From JAWKWH01 sp965204295 (GTDB taxonomy: Bacteria; Pseudomonadota; Alphaproteobacteria; Rhizobiales; Rhizobiaceae): a DNA stretch of 64,000 bases. The translations under genes and the position numbers were made by a program. Numbering within the stretch: the first letter of the stretch is position 1; every line of letters begins with the position of its first letter. The DNA is taken from the NCBI GenBank assembly GCA_965204295.1, contig OZ241973.1, positions 558,001-622,000 on the forward strand. The letters are read 5' to 3'. Positions 34,997 to 43,381 of the stretch are shown piece after piece. Below the pieces are notes generated by a model. It was not told where the DNA came from, made no database searches, and saw only the letters and a list, made by a program, of their open reading frames with translations.

Positions 34997-36451
34997 GTGA
35001 ACCGCGCCGACTATGATATAACGAACCGTCGGGGCAACAGGGTGTTCAGAACGGTCGGTTATGCCGTGCTGACGCTTTGTGTCGCCCTGCAGTTTCTCAT
35101 TCTGCACCAGATCGACTCCGTTGCGCTGCGCACGGAAGAGTGGTTGATAATCCCGCATGTCGACAGGGCCTTCAATGGCGAATTCGACTGGGCCGGATTG
35201 TGGAAAAGGTTCGGTGGACATCGCTTTACAGGCTACAAATTATTGTTCATACTCAATGCTTTGTATTTGGGACTTGATGTTCGGTATTTCCAGTTCGGGG
35301 GTGCGGCGCTTTGGGCGATGGCCTGCTTTCTGGTCGTATATCACCTTGCGAGGAAGCTCGACTTTTCCGGCGGATATGTGCCCTGCCTTGCGGGGTTGGC
35401 GGTTGTTGCGACCTTCCTCTCGCCCCATGCGTGGCACCTTCAATCCCAGGGGCTGACCTCCTGGCGGCTGGGAAATATGCTGGGCTACGTTATCGTGTTC
35501 ATCCTCCTGGACCGGCTGATTTACGATCAGCCGCACAGAACGCGATTGATGTCCTTTTTGCTGCTGGCGTTCATGATCGCGCTGTACACGCTGTTTTTCG
35601 GGCGGGGCTATGGGCAGGCGATGCTGGCGACGACTGCGGCGCTCGCGGGAATTTCCGCGCTGATATTCGCCGTTCGTTCGAAATGGCCCGATGCGCTTTG
35701 GTTGTCCGGCGTTGTCGGCGTGTGCGCCGTCTGTTTCGTGCTCTACCGCACTGGGGGGAGTTACCATGACCCCTCCCCCTCCCCCTCCCTCTTGAAAGCG
35801 ATCGCTTCGTTCAACATCGTCGAGTTGATCGATCATGCCTCCTATCTCTTCGGCAATACGATTGTTTATTGGGTTATCTTCCACTGGCGATCTCACCCGG
35901 AGAGCCTGATCATTGTGCAGTTGCTCGGTTATTTCTGTATGGCGCTCTACCTGTGGGCGTTTGCGGCATTCCTGCGAGGCGGAACCTACAAACGCACGTT
36001 ATTTCCCCTCGCGCTGATGGCCTATTCCGCGCTGACGGCGATCGCAACCTACTACGGACGCGTCATGACGCACGATTTGCATCCCGGGCTGTATCATCGC
36101 TATATGGGCGAGTCCGGAATTGGCCTGGCGGGCGCCGTCGCTTTGCTGCTGAGCTATTACTGGCGAAAGTCCCCCCCCCCGGCCGCCGCGCCGCGGGCGA
36201 TTGTCAGGCAGGGCATCGTCGTCGCTTCGACGGTCATCCTGATGGCGTTCAATGCAGTTGCGGCCCACACGGTCTATTCCCGCGTGCCCAACGTGAAAAC
36301 CTATCATGATGAAACAATGGAAACGCTGTTCTCAAACGATATCGAGGCGTTCAGGGACGCCGACCTGGCGCGCCGGGCCGGTTGTAAAAATTACCGCCGA
36401 TGCAAATGGCGCAAGATAGTGGACAAATACCACCTTTTGCCGAGACGCTGA
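34997..36451 (+). CDS. GT-C type multi-pass membrane glycosyltransferase
   Basis: About 484 residues from GTG at 34997 (GGGA eight bases upstream). Ten or more hydrophobic helices; the first outer loop has EEWLIIPHVDRAFNGEFDW, an acidic motif similar in place to the GT-C copies at 10-16 kb. A short Lys/Arg/Cys-rich tail follows instead of the large soluble domain. Two repeat tracts lie in frame: (CCCTCC)3 at 35771 and ten C at 36171. Last gene of the GT2-sulfotransferase-GT-C set. Family inferred from topology. Confidence 0.68.
   Translation: MNRADYDITNRRGNRVFRTVGYAVLTLCVALQFLILHQIDSVALRTEEWLIIPHVDRAFNGEFDWAGLWKRFGGHRFTGYKLLFILNALYLGLDVRYFQFGGAALWAMACFLVVYHLARKLDFSGGYVPCLAGLAVVATFLSPHAWHLQSQGLTSWRLGNMLGYVIVFILLDRLIYDQPHRTRLMSFLLLAFMIALYTLFFGRGYGQAMLATTAALAGISALIFAVRSKWPDALWLSGVVGVCAVCFVLYRTGGSYHDPSPSPSLLKAIASFNIVELIDHASYLFGNTIVYWVIFHWRSHPESLIIVQLLGYFCMALYLWAFAAFLRGGTYKRTLFPLALMAYSALTAIATYYGRVMTHDLHPGLYHRYMGESGIGLAGAVALLLSYYWRKSPPPAAAPRAIVRQGIVVASTVILMAFNAVAAHTVYSRVPNVKTYHDETMETLFSNDIEAFRDADLARRAGCKNYRRCKWRKIVDKYHLLPRR
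35771..35788. repeat. (CCCTCC)3 hexamer repeat in the GT-C gene
   Basis: Three units encode PSPSPS in a loop. Gain or loss of units keeps the frame, so it could vary loop length. Confidence 0.8.
36171..36180. repeat. C10 run in the GT-C gene
   Basis: Ten C encode part of RKSPPPAAA in a loop between late helices. One-base slippage would truncate the last two membrane segments and the tail. Confidence 0.85.
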
Positions 36452-36958
36452 GTGCATCGGGCGCGCCTCAAGAAAGCCGTATGCCGCAACCGGCACCATG
36501 CCGGAGTCAGGCATGTCCCGTTTCACGGGGCGTCGCACATTGCCGGCGGTGTGTCGGGCGGAGCGTATTTGATCGCGTCACCCGGACGAACAGGCCGATT
36601 ATCCCGGTTGATCCTGAACGGGTTTGCGTGAAGAAAGAAAGATGAAAACAGACAATGCCGTCCCGCAGGTGGCGCTCATGGTTCCGGGAACCGTGCTTCT
36701 GAACATTGCCTGCATGTTCCTCTTGAAAACCACGGTGTTGAAGCGGCCGCTGCGGCTGTCGGCATCACGGTCGCGGTCGGCATGCATCCTGGACGCCTGG
36801 TTCCTTGGGGGCTGATCCACGGCGGGTCGGAGATGATTTTCTCCTGCTTGTCGGCGCGCGCGTTTCCGGATTCACATGCCGGGTTTCGCCGCCTCCCATA
36901 TGTGTCCGGCGCCGAAAGGGTATGATTTCGTTATCGTACAAGTCATTGAAATAACCGG
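36452..36958. other. 507-base stretch before the tRNA-like sequence
   Basis: A short frame from 36642 (MKTDNAVPQVALMVPGTVLL, 58 codons) contains one hydrophobic helix and is preceded by an A/G-rich site. A second frame continues with VGITVAVGMHPGRLVPWGLI. Together they could be a broken small membrane protein gene, but I do not recognise it. Confidence 0.35.
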
Positions 36959-37035
36959 TGGGCGAGCGGGGACTCGAACCCCGGACCCGCCGATTAAGAG
37001 TCAGTTGCTCCGCCAACTGAGCTACATACTCGCCG
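36959..37035 (-). tRNA. tRNA-Lys (CTT)-like sequence, unusual 5' half
   Basis: The complement reads AGCTCAGTTGGCGGAGC (D arm), ACTGACTCTTAATCGGC (anticodon arm, CTT at 34-36), CGGGGTTCGAGTCCCCG (T arm) and CTCGCCC as acceptor strand, followed by ACC. Odd points: position 1 C faces C72; six bases (TATGTA) separate acceptor and D stems instead of two; anticodon stem has an A-C mismatch and a T-G pair. CCA is not fully encoded (ACCG). It may be a degenerate gene copy. Confidence 0.7.
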
Positions 37036-37057
37036 TAAAAGACCCGATCCTGGGAGA

Positions 37058-37543
37058 TCAGCTTGAAAATTCCAGGTCGGCCGGCGAAATCAGTACACCG
37101 AACTGCCGGCACCAGATCACGACGCTTGGAAAATCCTTCAGATCGACGCCGGCGGGGATCTCATAGTTCTGGCTGCCCTTGAATGCGCGCAATTTGCCGA
37201 GATCGACGAACATCGTTCCCCTGACATCGGACGATTGGCGAATGCCCGCCTTCGGCGCCAGGTAGACGTGAAACGCCGGGCCGGGCCCCACTTCGAAATC
37301 CTTCTCCAGAAACAACACGCGTTCGAAAACCCGGACCGCGCCGCCGCCATAGTGAATCGGATCGGACGGGTTGGCGTGGATGAAGACGCCCGTCGCGACC
37401 GGCGTCCCGGTCGCGTCACCGGCGAGCGTTTCCCTGGCCGGCGGAGGAGGAAACAGGTAAGGGAAGGCGAAGATTCCGACCGCTACGCCGAAGGCGGTTC
37501 CGAATATCCCGCCCAGAAAAAAGACCGCCAGCCAGCGCCACAT
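37058..37543 (-). CDS. DM13-domain membrane-anchored protein
   Basis: 161 residues. One N-terminal membrane helix (LAVFFLGGIFGTAFGVAVGI) and a short linker precede a DM13 domain: HYGGGAVRVFERVLFLEKDF, GPAFHVYLAPKAGI, FVDLGKLRAFKGSQNYEIPA and VIWCRQFGVLIS with the conserved Cys. DM13 domains are proposed to have a redox or electron-transfer role. The gene stands alone between the tRNA-like sequence and dgoK. Confidence 0.85.
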   Translation of the reverse strand: MWRWLAVFFLGGIFGTAFGVAVGIFAFPYLFPPPPARETLAGDATGTPVATGVFIHANPSDPIHYGGGAVRVFERVLFLEKDFEVGPGPAFHVYLAPKAGIRQSSDVRGTMFVDLGKLRAFKGSQNYEIPAGVDLKDFPSVVIWCRQFGVLISPADLEFSS

Positions 37544-37620
37544 GCCGTTTCTCCCTCAAACACGCCAGGTTTTCATCCGCCGTATAGCACATATCGCGGT
37601 CAAAATGCACCGCAAGGGCG

Positions 37621-38550
37621 TCAAGGCGGAAAGGCCGCGTCATGCGGGCTGAACAGATGAGACGCGGCGAGAAACAGTCCGCGGATCGTGGCCTCTTCCG
37701 AGGAGATCGCCTCGACCGTGAATCCGGCTTTGGCCAAAGCGGCTTCGTAAAACGGACCGAGCCGGGCGTCACGGACCAGACGGACGATTCCCCCGCCGCC
37801 GAACGCCTGACGCGCGCCGGCGATTTCCGCGCCGATCAACAACCCGGAAAGACGATTTTTGGCGGTGGGTCTTCGACTGTCGTCGATCAGGACGCCGGCC
37901 CGTATTCCGAACAGTTCGCGGCTCAGCTTTTCGGGATGGAGGAGCGTGGAATCGACGGCATCCGCGAAAGCCCGGCCGGGCGGGCCGTCGCCGGCGCTCC
38001 GCAGGACGTTTCCAAGCACGGAGTGCTTGACGATCAGGGCGAACAACTCTCCGGTGAGAAAGGTGTGAAACCGCTCGATCCGGCCGTTCTTCACCAGCAC
38101 CCATTTGCAATGCGTTCCCGGCAGGCAATAAAGGCCGTCGGGACGGCCCAGCGCCCTGGCGCCGGCAATCTGCGTCTCCTCGCCGCGCATGGCGTCCGGG
38201 GCTTCGCAATCCCTTTGACTGACGCCGGGCAGGATGAAAACGGTCCTCCTAGCGTCCCGCGGGCGAACGGCGCCGCACCAGAATTCCTCCACTCTCGCGG
38301 GCGTGTCGATATAGGGCGCCTCCCGCCAACCGTTGCGTGAACCCGCCATGCCGCAGATGACGACCGGCAGGTCGCCGGGGGCATTCAGTTTTCCAAGAAG
38401 GGCCTCGACCAGGTCGCAATAATCTCCCGGCCGCACGGCGGCCATGCCGCTCGCGGCGGTTTCCCGCGACAGAACGCCGCCGCGATCGTCAAGCAGCCAG
38501 ATGCGGCAGTTCGACGTGCCCCAATCGATCGCGGCGCAAAACGGCTCCAT
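37621..38550 (-). CDS. dgoK: 2-dehydro-3-deoxygalactonokinase
   Basis: 309 residues. CAAIDWGTSNCRIWLLDDRG (phosphate-binding), MRGEETQIAGARALG, YCLPGTHCKWVLVKNGRI, TFLTGELFALI and RLSGLLIGAEIAG are DgoK blocks. It phosphorylates KDGal in the De Ley-Doudoroff route for galactose. The ATG shares one base with the stop of the dehydrogenase gene upstream. dgoA and an intact dgoD are not seen here, although a broken enolase-superfamily gene lies at 48 kb. Confidence 0.92.
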   Translation of the reverse strand: MEPFCAAIDWGTSNCRIWLLDDRGGVLSRETAASGMAAVRPGDYCDLVEALLGKLNAPGDLPVVICGMAGSRNGWREAPYIDTPARVEEFWCGAVRPRDARRTVFILPGVSQRDCEAPDAMRGEETQIAGARALGRPDGLYCLPGTHCKWVLVKNGRIERFHTFLTGELFALIVKHSVLGNVLRSAGDGPPGRAFADAVDSTLLHPEKLSRELFGIRAGVLIDDSRRPTAKNRLSGLLIGAEIAGARQAFGGGGIVRLVRDARLGPFYEAALAKAGFTVEAISSEEATIRGLFLAASHLFSPHDAAFPP

Positions 38551-39326
38551 CAGCCCGTCGTCACCACACCGCCATCGACGACCAGCGCCTGGCCGGTCAT
38601 CATGCGCGACGCGTTCGAGGCGAGGAAAAGAGTCGGCTCCACCATGTCAAAGGGCGTGATTTCCGCCGGCAGGCACTGGCGGGAGAGATGCGATTTCAAA
38701 TTCGCTTCATCGTCATCGACCCACAGTTCTCTCTGCCGGTCGGTAAGAACCCAGCCCGGCATCAGCGCATTGACGCGAATGTTCCGCGGTCCGAGTTCCC
38801 GCGCCAGTCCGCGGGTCAGGCCGGTTATGCCCGCCTTGGCCGCGACGTAGGCCGGATATCCGGCGTTTCCCATCATGTAGGATATCGAGGAGTAATTGAC
38901 GATCGCGCCGCCTCCGGCCCGTTGCATACCCGGCGCCACGGCCTGCGCGGCGAAAAAATGATGACGGATATTGACCGCCTGCATGTGATCCCAGGCCGAT
39001 ACGTCGAGATCGGAGAGCGTATGCCGATTGTCCCAGGCGGCATTGTTTATCAGGACGGTCACCGGCCCGTGCGCCACGGACGCGTCGGCGACGGCTCGTT
39101 GAAGAGCCCCGATATCCGTCACATCGCAGGAGATGAACAATGGCCGGACGCCGTATGTCCGCTTGAGCCGGTCGCAAACCGGCGTCGCATCCGAACGTTG
39201 CACAAACGCGACCTTCGCGCCCTGCGCGACAAATCCTTCGGTCAGAAATGCGCCGATTCCCGACCCTCCCCCGGAAATGAAGACGGACCGGCCGTCCAGG
39301 TCCCTGAAGGCGGCGGAAAAATTCAT
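38550..39326 (-). CDS. Short-chain dehydrogenase, probable sugar (galactose) 1-dehydrogenase
   Basis: 258 residues. Classical SDR: VFISGGGSGIGAFLTEGFV for NAD(P), NNAAWDN (NNAG type), catalytic Ser in VNYSSISYMMG, YPAYVAAKAG with Tyr and Lys, and GWVLTDRQ. Coupled (ATGA) to the GH36 gene before it and to dgoK after it, it most likely oxidises galactose (or fucose-like sugars) to the lactone. Substrate by context. Confidence 0.88.
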   Translation of the reverse strand: MNFSAAFRDLDGRSVFISGGGSGIGAFLTEGFVAQGAKVAFVQRSDATPVCDRLKRTYGVRPLFISCDVTDIGALQRAVADASVAHGPVTVLINNAAWDNRHTLSDLDVSAWDHMQAVNIRHHFFAAQAVAPGMQRAGGGAIVNYSSISYMMGNAGYPAYVAAKAGITGLTRGLARELGPRNIRVNALMPGWVLTDRQRELWVDDDEANLKSHLSRQCLPAEITPFDMVEPTLFLASNASRMMTGQALVVDGGVVTTG

Positions 39327-41497
39327 TCAAAACCCCCGATGTCCGAATCGACCGCGTCAATCGCAATCGCGACGCCGGTCTGCGCGTAAAGAGAAGGAAG
39401 TCCGATCCCGGCAAGCGCGATCGCTTCACCGGTGCACTCGTAACCGTCGTTCCAGATCGGATTGTCAAATCGCCGATTGGCCTTGTCCACCATCTCGGAC
39501 CTGAACTGCATGTGAACGCGATAGGTGCGCTCGCGGTCGAGGCCATCGAGATGAATGCGCGGCGGGACCATTGATCTCGGCCTGCCGCACTGAACGACGA
39601 TCAGGCGGGCCCGGCGACGGTCGATGCTTGTCGTCGCGGCGCCGAGAAGTTCGGGATCGACGGTGCGAATGCGGCTGAACGCGCCGGCGTGCCAGATGTT
39701 GCGATCCGCTTTGTATCGCTCGACCGCGGAGCGGATGATTTCACGTTCCGTTCGGTCCATTTTCGTCAGATCCGCTTCGATTCCCATATGGCCGTATCCG
39801 GCGACCAGGGTGCGATAGCCCGCATGCGATCCCCGGCCGGAGGTGTGGCTCCAACGCGATCCGATATGGGCGCCCATTATTTCCGGCGGGAAGAAATATG
39901 AAAAACCGGTCTGGATGCGCATTCGTTCAACGGCGTCATTCGAATCGGAGGTCCAGAACCGGTGAGTCCGCTTCAGGATTCCGTAGTCCACCCGTCCGCC
40001 GCCGGACGCGCAACTCTCGATTTCCAGCGACCGAAATCTTTCGAGGAGCCGGTCGAGCAGATCGTAGAGCGCATGGGTCTGGCGATGAACCGTCGCCTTG
40101 CCGTCGCGGTCGCCGGGAAGAACGAGATCGCGGTTCATGTCCCATTTCAGATACGCGATCTTGTGATCGGCGATCAACGCGCTCAGCCGCTCGAACAGGT
40201 AATCGCCGACCATCGGATTCGCCAGGTCGAGCACAAGCTGGTTTCGGCCCGTCAGACGCGGATAGTCGCCCAGACCGAGAACCCAGTCGGGATGATCGCG
40301 AAACAGCCCGGAGTTCTCGTTGACCATTTCGGGCTCGACCCAAAGACCGAACTGCATCCCCAGCCCGCGAACATGCGATGCGATGGGCTCCAATCCGTTC
40401 GGGTATTTGATATCGTCCGGATGCCAGTCTCCGAGACCGCCGGTGTCGTCGTTGCGCCCTTGAAACCAGCCGTCGTCCAGGACAAATCGCTCCGCGCCGA
40501 TCTCCGCGGCCGCATCGGCCAGCGAAACCAGCGCGTCATGCCGGTGGTTGAAGTAAATCACCTCCCACGTATTCACGGTGACCGGACGAGGCGCGGCGGG
40601 ATCGGGCATTTTCAGGATGTGCGCACGGACGTGAGCATGCAGTTTCCGCGAGAGGGTGTTCAGGCCCCGCGACGAACGGGCCACATAGAGCGGCGGCGTC
40701 TCCATGCCGGCGCCGGGCGCGAGCCTGCCTTCGCCGCTGAACAGCAGCACGCCCATTTGAACCTGCACGTCGCCGGTGGACAGGCGTTCGAGAATGATCC
40801 GGTGATTTCCGCTCCAGCCCAGATGAACGCCGACGCAAGGTCCGTTCTCCTCGTCCGTGTTCGGATTGAGAAGAATGATGCCGGGAAACGCTTCGTGCGA
40901 TGTGCGGCCGCGCCGGTTTTCGTGTTTGGTGAGACCGCGTTGAACGGCCTGCCGCTCGATATCGAACTCGGCGCACCAGCGGCCGTGAAAAGACAGATGC
41001 TCGCTGAAATGCTGCTCGGGCGTCAGAACGGGGGCGGAAAACCAATCGACCTCGAACGGCGTATCCCCCGCGTTCCTGAGGCGCGAGACGAATGTCGCCA
41101 CATCGGTCCGCGGATCAAGCCGGCATTGTATTTCCAGTTCAAGCGCGCGGGCGCTGTCGGAAAGCCTGAACGACACTCCGTCTTCAAGCCGCTCTCTTGA
41201 GGTCATGACGAATCGTCCGGCCCATCCGGGCGCGGATATCGACGATCGATTTCCGATCATGGCGGGATGACCGAGAAATCCCCGGCCGATTTCGGGATGC
41301 ATCGATATCGGTTCGTTCAGGTCAAGCGAACCGGGAAGAACCGGTCTTCTGCCCATGCTCTCGATGATCGCGAGATCCGCCTCATGGTCGATCAGCGGTC
41401 CGTGGTAAAGGATCGTCGGCACGCCGTCGTCCGATCCGAAAACGATTGTCGTCGCGCGACCGTCAAGCCGGGTCGTGTTTTGCGATGATGCAAGCAC
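39323..41497 (-). CDS. GH36 alpha-galactosidase
   Basis: 724 residues with GTG start and AAGGGA upstream. GH36 features: N-terminal beta-sandwich, then VNTWEVIYFNHRHD, ERFVLDDGWFQGRNDD, nucleophile Asp in YLKWDMNRDL, ESCASGGGRVDYGIL and acid/base Asp in FWTSDSNDAVERM. Hydrolyses alpha-1,6-galactosides such as melibiose or raffinose. No signal peptide, so it acts in the cytoplasm on sugars brought in by the linked ABC transporter. Confidence 0.95.
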   Translation of the reverse strand: MLASSQNTTRLDGRATTIVFGSDDGVPTILYHGPLIDHEADLAIIESMGRRPVLPGSLDLNEPISMHPEIGRGFLGHPAMIGNRSSISAPGWAGRFVMTSRERLEDGVSFRLSDSARALELEIQCRLDPRTDVATFVSRLRNAGDTPFEVDWFSAPVLTPEQHFSEHLSFHGRWCAEFDIERQAVQRGLTKHENRRGRTSHEAFPGIILLNPNTDEENGPCVGVHLGWSGNHRIILERLSTGDVQVQMGVLLFSGEGRLAPGAGMETPPLYVARSSRGLNTLSRKLHAHVRAHILKMPDPAAPRPVTVNTWEVIYFNHRHDALVSLADAAAEIGAERFVLDDGWFQGRNDDTGGLGDWHPDDIKYPNGLEPIASHVRGLGMQFGLWVEPEMVNENSGLFRDHPDWVLGLGDYPRLTGRNQLVLDLANPMVGDYLFERLSALIADHKIAYLKWDMNRDLVLPGDRDGKATVHRQTHALYDLLDRLLERFRSLEIESCASGGGRVDYGILKRTHRFWTSDSNDAVERMRIQTGFSYFFPPEIMGAHIGSRWSHTSGRGSHAGYRTLVAGYGHMGIEADLTKMDRTEREIIRSAVERYKADRNIWHAGAFSRIRTVDPELLGAATTSIDRRRARLIVVQCGRPRSMVPPRIHLDGLDRERTYRVHMQFRSEMVDKANRRFDNPIWNDGYECTGEAIALAGIGLPSLYAQTGVAIAIDAVDSDIGGFE

Positions 41498-41500
41498 CCG

Positions 41501-42349
41501 TCATCCCTTCGTGGCGCCCAGCGTCAGGCCCGCAATGAAGTGCTTTTGCATCAGGAAAAACATCAGGACGGGAGGCAGCGCCGCGACGATCGACCCGGCC
41601 GAAACCAGTTGCCACTGCGCGACCCATTGACCGTTGAGAGAGAAAAGACCGGCCGTGATCGGCTGCTTGTCCGCCCCCTGGGTCAGCACCGTCGCCCAGA
41701 AATACTCGTTCCAGATGAAGGTGAATATCAGAACCGAGAGCGCGGCGATCGCCGGACGCATGAGCGGAATGACGATATGCCAGAAGATCCTGATCTCCGA
41801 GACGCCTTCCACGCGCGCCGACTTGATAAGTTCGAACGGCAGACTCTTGATGAAGTTGCGCATGAACAGCGTGCAGAACCCGGTCTGAAATGCGACATGG
41901 AAGAGCACGAGGCCCGTAAACGTGTTGTAGAGACCGGTTTGAACGGAGAAGTCGCGCACCGGAACCATCAGAATCTGAAACGGAACGAAGTTTCCCGCCA
42001 CAAACATGAAAAACAGCAAAAGGTTCGATTTGAAGCGGTAGACCGCGAGCGCGAATCCCGTCAGACACGACAGCGCGACCGCTCCGATCACCGTCGGAAT
42101 CGTCACGAAGAACGAGTTTCGGATATATTGCGCGATCGGCGAATTGCGGAAAATCTCCGCATAGTTCTCAATGGCGATATGGGTCGGCAATCCGAAATAG
42201 TTGCCGATGGCCAGATCGCTGGAAGGTTTGACCGACGTCATGGCCACGCCGATCAGCGGCAACAGCCACAGGACGAGCGCGATCGGCAACGCGACCTGAT
42301 AGGAAATTCGCGCGGCGGGCGCGGCGGTCCGGATGGGTTTGGGAAACAT
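41501..42349 (-). CDS. Sugar ABC transporter permease (MalG/UgpE type)
   Basis: 282 residues, six helices. The EAA loop motif lies in ELIKSARVEGVSEIRIFWHI. N-terminal arm and ending (FIAGLTLGATKG) match CUT1 inner-membrane subunits. Good ribosome site GGGAGG. Pairs with the next upstream permease. Followed three bases later by the alpha-galactosidase gene, pointing to an alpha-galactoside importer. Confidence 0.94.
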   Translation of the reverse strand: MFPKPIRTAAPAARISYQVALPIALVLWLLPLIGVAMTSVKPSSDLAIGNYFGLPTHIAIENYAEIFRNSPIAQYIRNSFFVTIPTVIGAVALSCLTGFALAVYRFKSNLLLFFMFVAGNFVPFQILMVPVRDFSVQTGLYNTFTGLVLFHVAFQTGFCTLFMRNFIKSLPFELIKSARVEGVSEIRIFWHIVIPLMRPAIAALSVLIFTFIWNEYFWATVLTQGADKQPITAGLFSLNGQWVAQWQLVSAGSIVAALPPVLMFFLMQKHFIAGLTLGATKG

Positions 42350-42352
42350 CGC

Positions 42353-43282
42353 TCACACCTCCCGTTCATCGCGGACCATCTTCCAGATGAAGCCCGAAAT
42401 GAAGATCATCATGATGGCGAAGAGCACGACCGCGATGGCCGCTCCGTAACCCATGCGATAGCCGTATTCCGAAAGAGCCTGCTCATACATGTAGAACGAC
42501 AGGACGCGGCTCGATCCATACGGGCCGCCGTCCGTCATGATCGAAACCAGGTCGAAAGAACGAAGCGCGCCGATAACGGTCACGACCACGGCGATGAAGG
42601 TCGCCGGGCGCAATTGGGGCAGGATCACGTACCGGAGCATTTTCCAGCCCCTGGCGCCGTCAAGGCGGGCGGCTTCGATCTGGTCGGGGGAAACATTGTT
42701 CAGACCGGTCAGATAGAGAATCATGCAATAGGCGATCTGCGGCCAGAGTCCCGCCGCGATGATCCCAAGCGTGACATATCGCTCATCGGCCAGAACCGCG
42801 ACGCCGGTTCCGGTCAGGGATTCTATGATCTCGAACAGCAATCCGAAATTCGGCGCATAGAACCAGGAGAATATCAGTCCGACGACGACCTGGCTGATCA
42901 CGAAAGGAAAAAAGAACAGGGACTTGTACAGCCTGATGCCCGTCACGGTCTGATTGAGAAAAATCGCTATGAACAATCCGGCCGGCACCGCCAGCATGTA
43001 GAGCGCCAGCCAAAGGATGTTGTTGTAGAGAGAGGTATAGAAAGCGTCGTCGTCGATCAGTTCGACATAATTGCCGAATCCCAGCCAGGTTCTCGGCGAC
43101 AGGCCGTCCCAGTCGAAGAAACTGATCCACATCGAACTGAAAATCGGCCAGATCACATAGATCAGGAACATGATCACGCCGGGCGCGAGGAACAGCCATG
43201 GCGCCATGGCGCGTTGGTTTCGTTTCCAGAAATTGCGATTCGCGCCGGCCGCCGATCCGGCCGTGTCTGCACCAACGGTCAT
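42353..43282 (-). CDS. Sugar ABC transporter permease (MalF/UgpA type)
   Basis: 309 residues with six helices and the EAA motif in DQIEAARLDGARGWKMLRYV. LFLAPGVIMFLIYVIWPIFS near the N-terminus is typical for CUT1 permeases. GGAGAG lies seven bases before the ATG. It follows the binding-protein gene after a 99-base gap with a strong hairpin. Confidence 0.94.
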   Translation of the reverse strand: MTVGADTAGSAAGANRNFWKRNQRAMAPWLFLAPGVIMFLIYVIWPIFSSMWISFFDWDGLSPRTWLGFGNYVELIDDDAFYTSLYNNILWLALYMLAVPAGLFIAIFLNQTVTGIRLYKSLFFFPFVISQVVVGLIFSWFYAPNFGLLFEIIESLTGTGVAVLADERYVTLGIIAAGLWPQIAYCMILYLTGLNNVSPDQIEAARLDGARGWKMLRYVILPQLRPATFIAVVVTVIGALRSFDLVSIMTDGGPYGSSRVLSFYMYEQALSEYGYRMGYGAAIAVVLFAIMMIFISGFIWKMVRDEREV

Positions 43283-43335
43283 GCCATTCTCTCCATCCGA
43301 CTGCGCCGGACGCCCGGCGGTGAATAGGGTTCGAG

Positions 43336-43366
43336 GCGTCCGGGCCGCGGCGGGCGCCCCGGACGC
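43336..43366 (-). promoter_or_regulatory. Strong hairpin between the binding-protein gene and its permease genes
   Basis: GCGTCCGGG and CCCGGACGC form a perfect nine-base-pair stem with a GC-rich loop. No U-run follows on either strand. Hairpins at this place in sugar ABC operons commonly protect the binding-protein mRNA 3' end or lower read-through, so that the binding protein is made in excess. Confidence 0.65.
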
Positions 43367-43381
43367 GGTAGCATGAAGGAG

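Noticed and set aside
35761..35790. Repeat tract as a CRISPR or tandem-repeat locus
   Set aside because: Only three hexamers within a coding frame; better seen as a coding microsatellite.
36765..37112. Minus-strand frame containing QLAEQLTLNRRVRGSSPRSP
   Set aside because: This is the well-known false protein read from a tRNA gene; the tRNA-like sequence explains it.
39962..41200. 412-codon open frame on the plus strand
   Set aside because: Antisense of the GH36 gene, which has complete catalytic motifs; no domain in the antisense frame.
41540..43327. 595-codon open frame on the plus strand
   Set aside because: Antisense of the two ABC permeases; composition (Arg, Asp, Glu, His-rich) is typical for a shadow of membrane helices.
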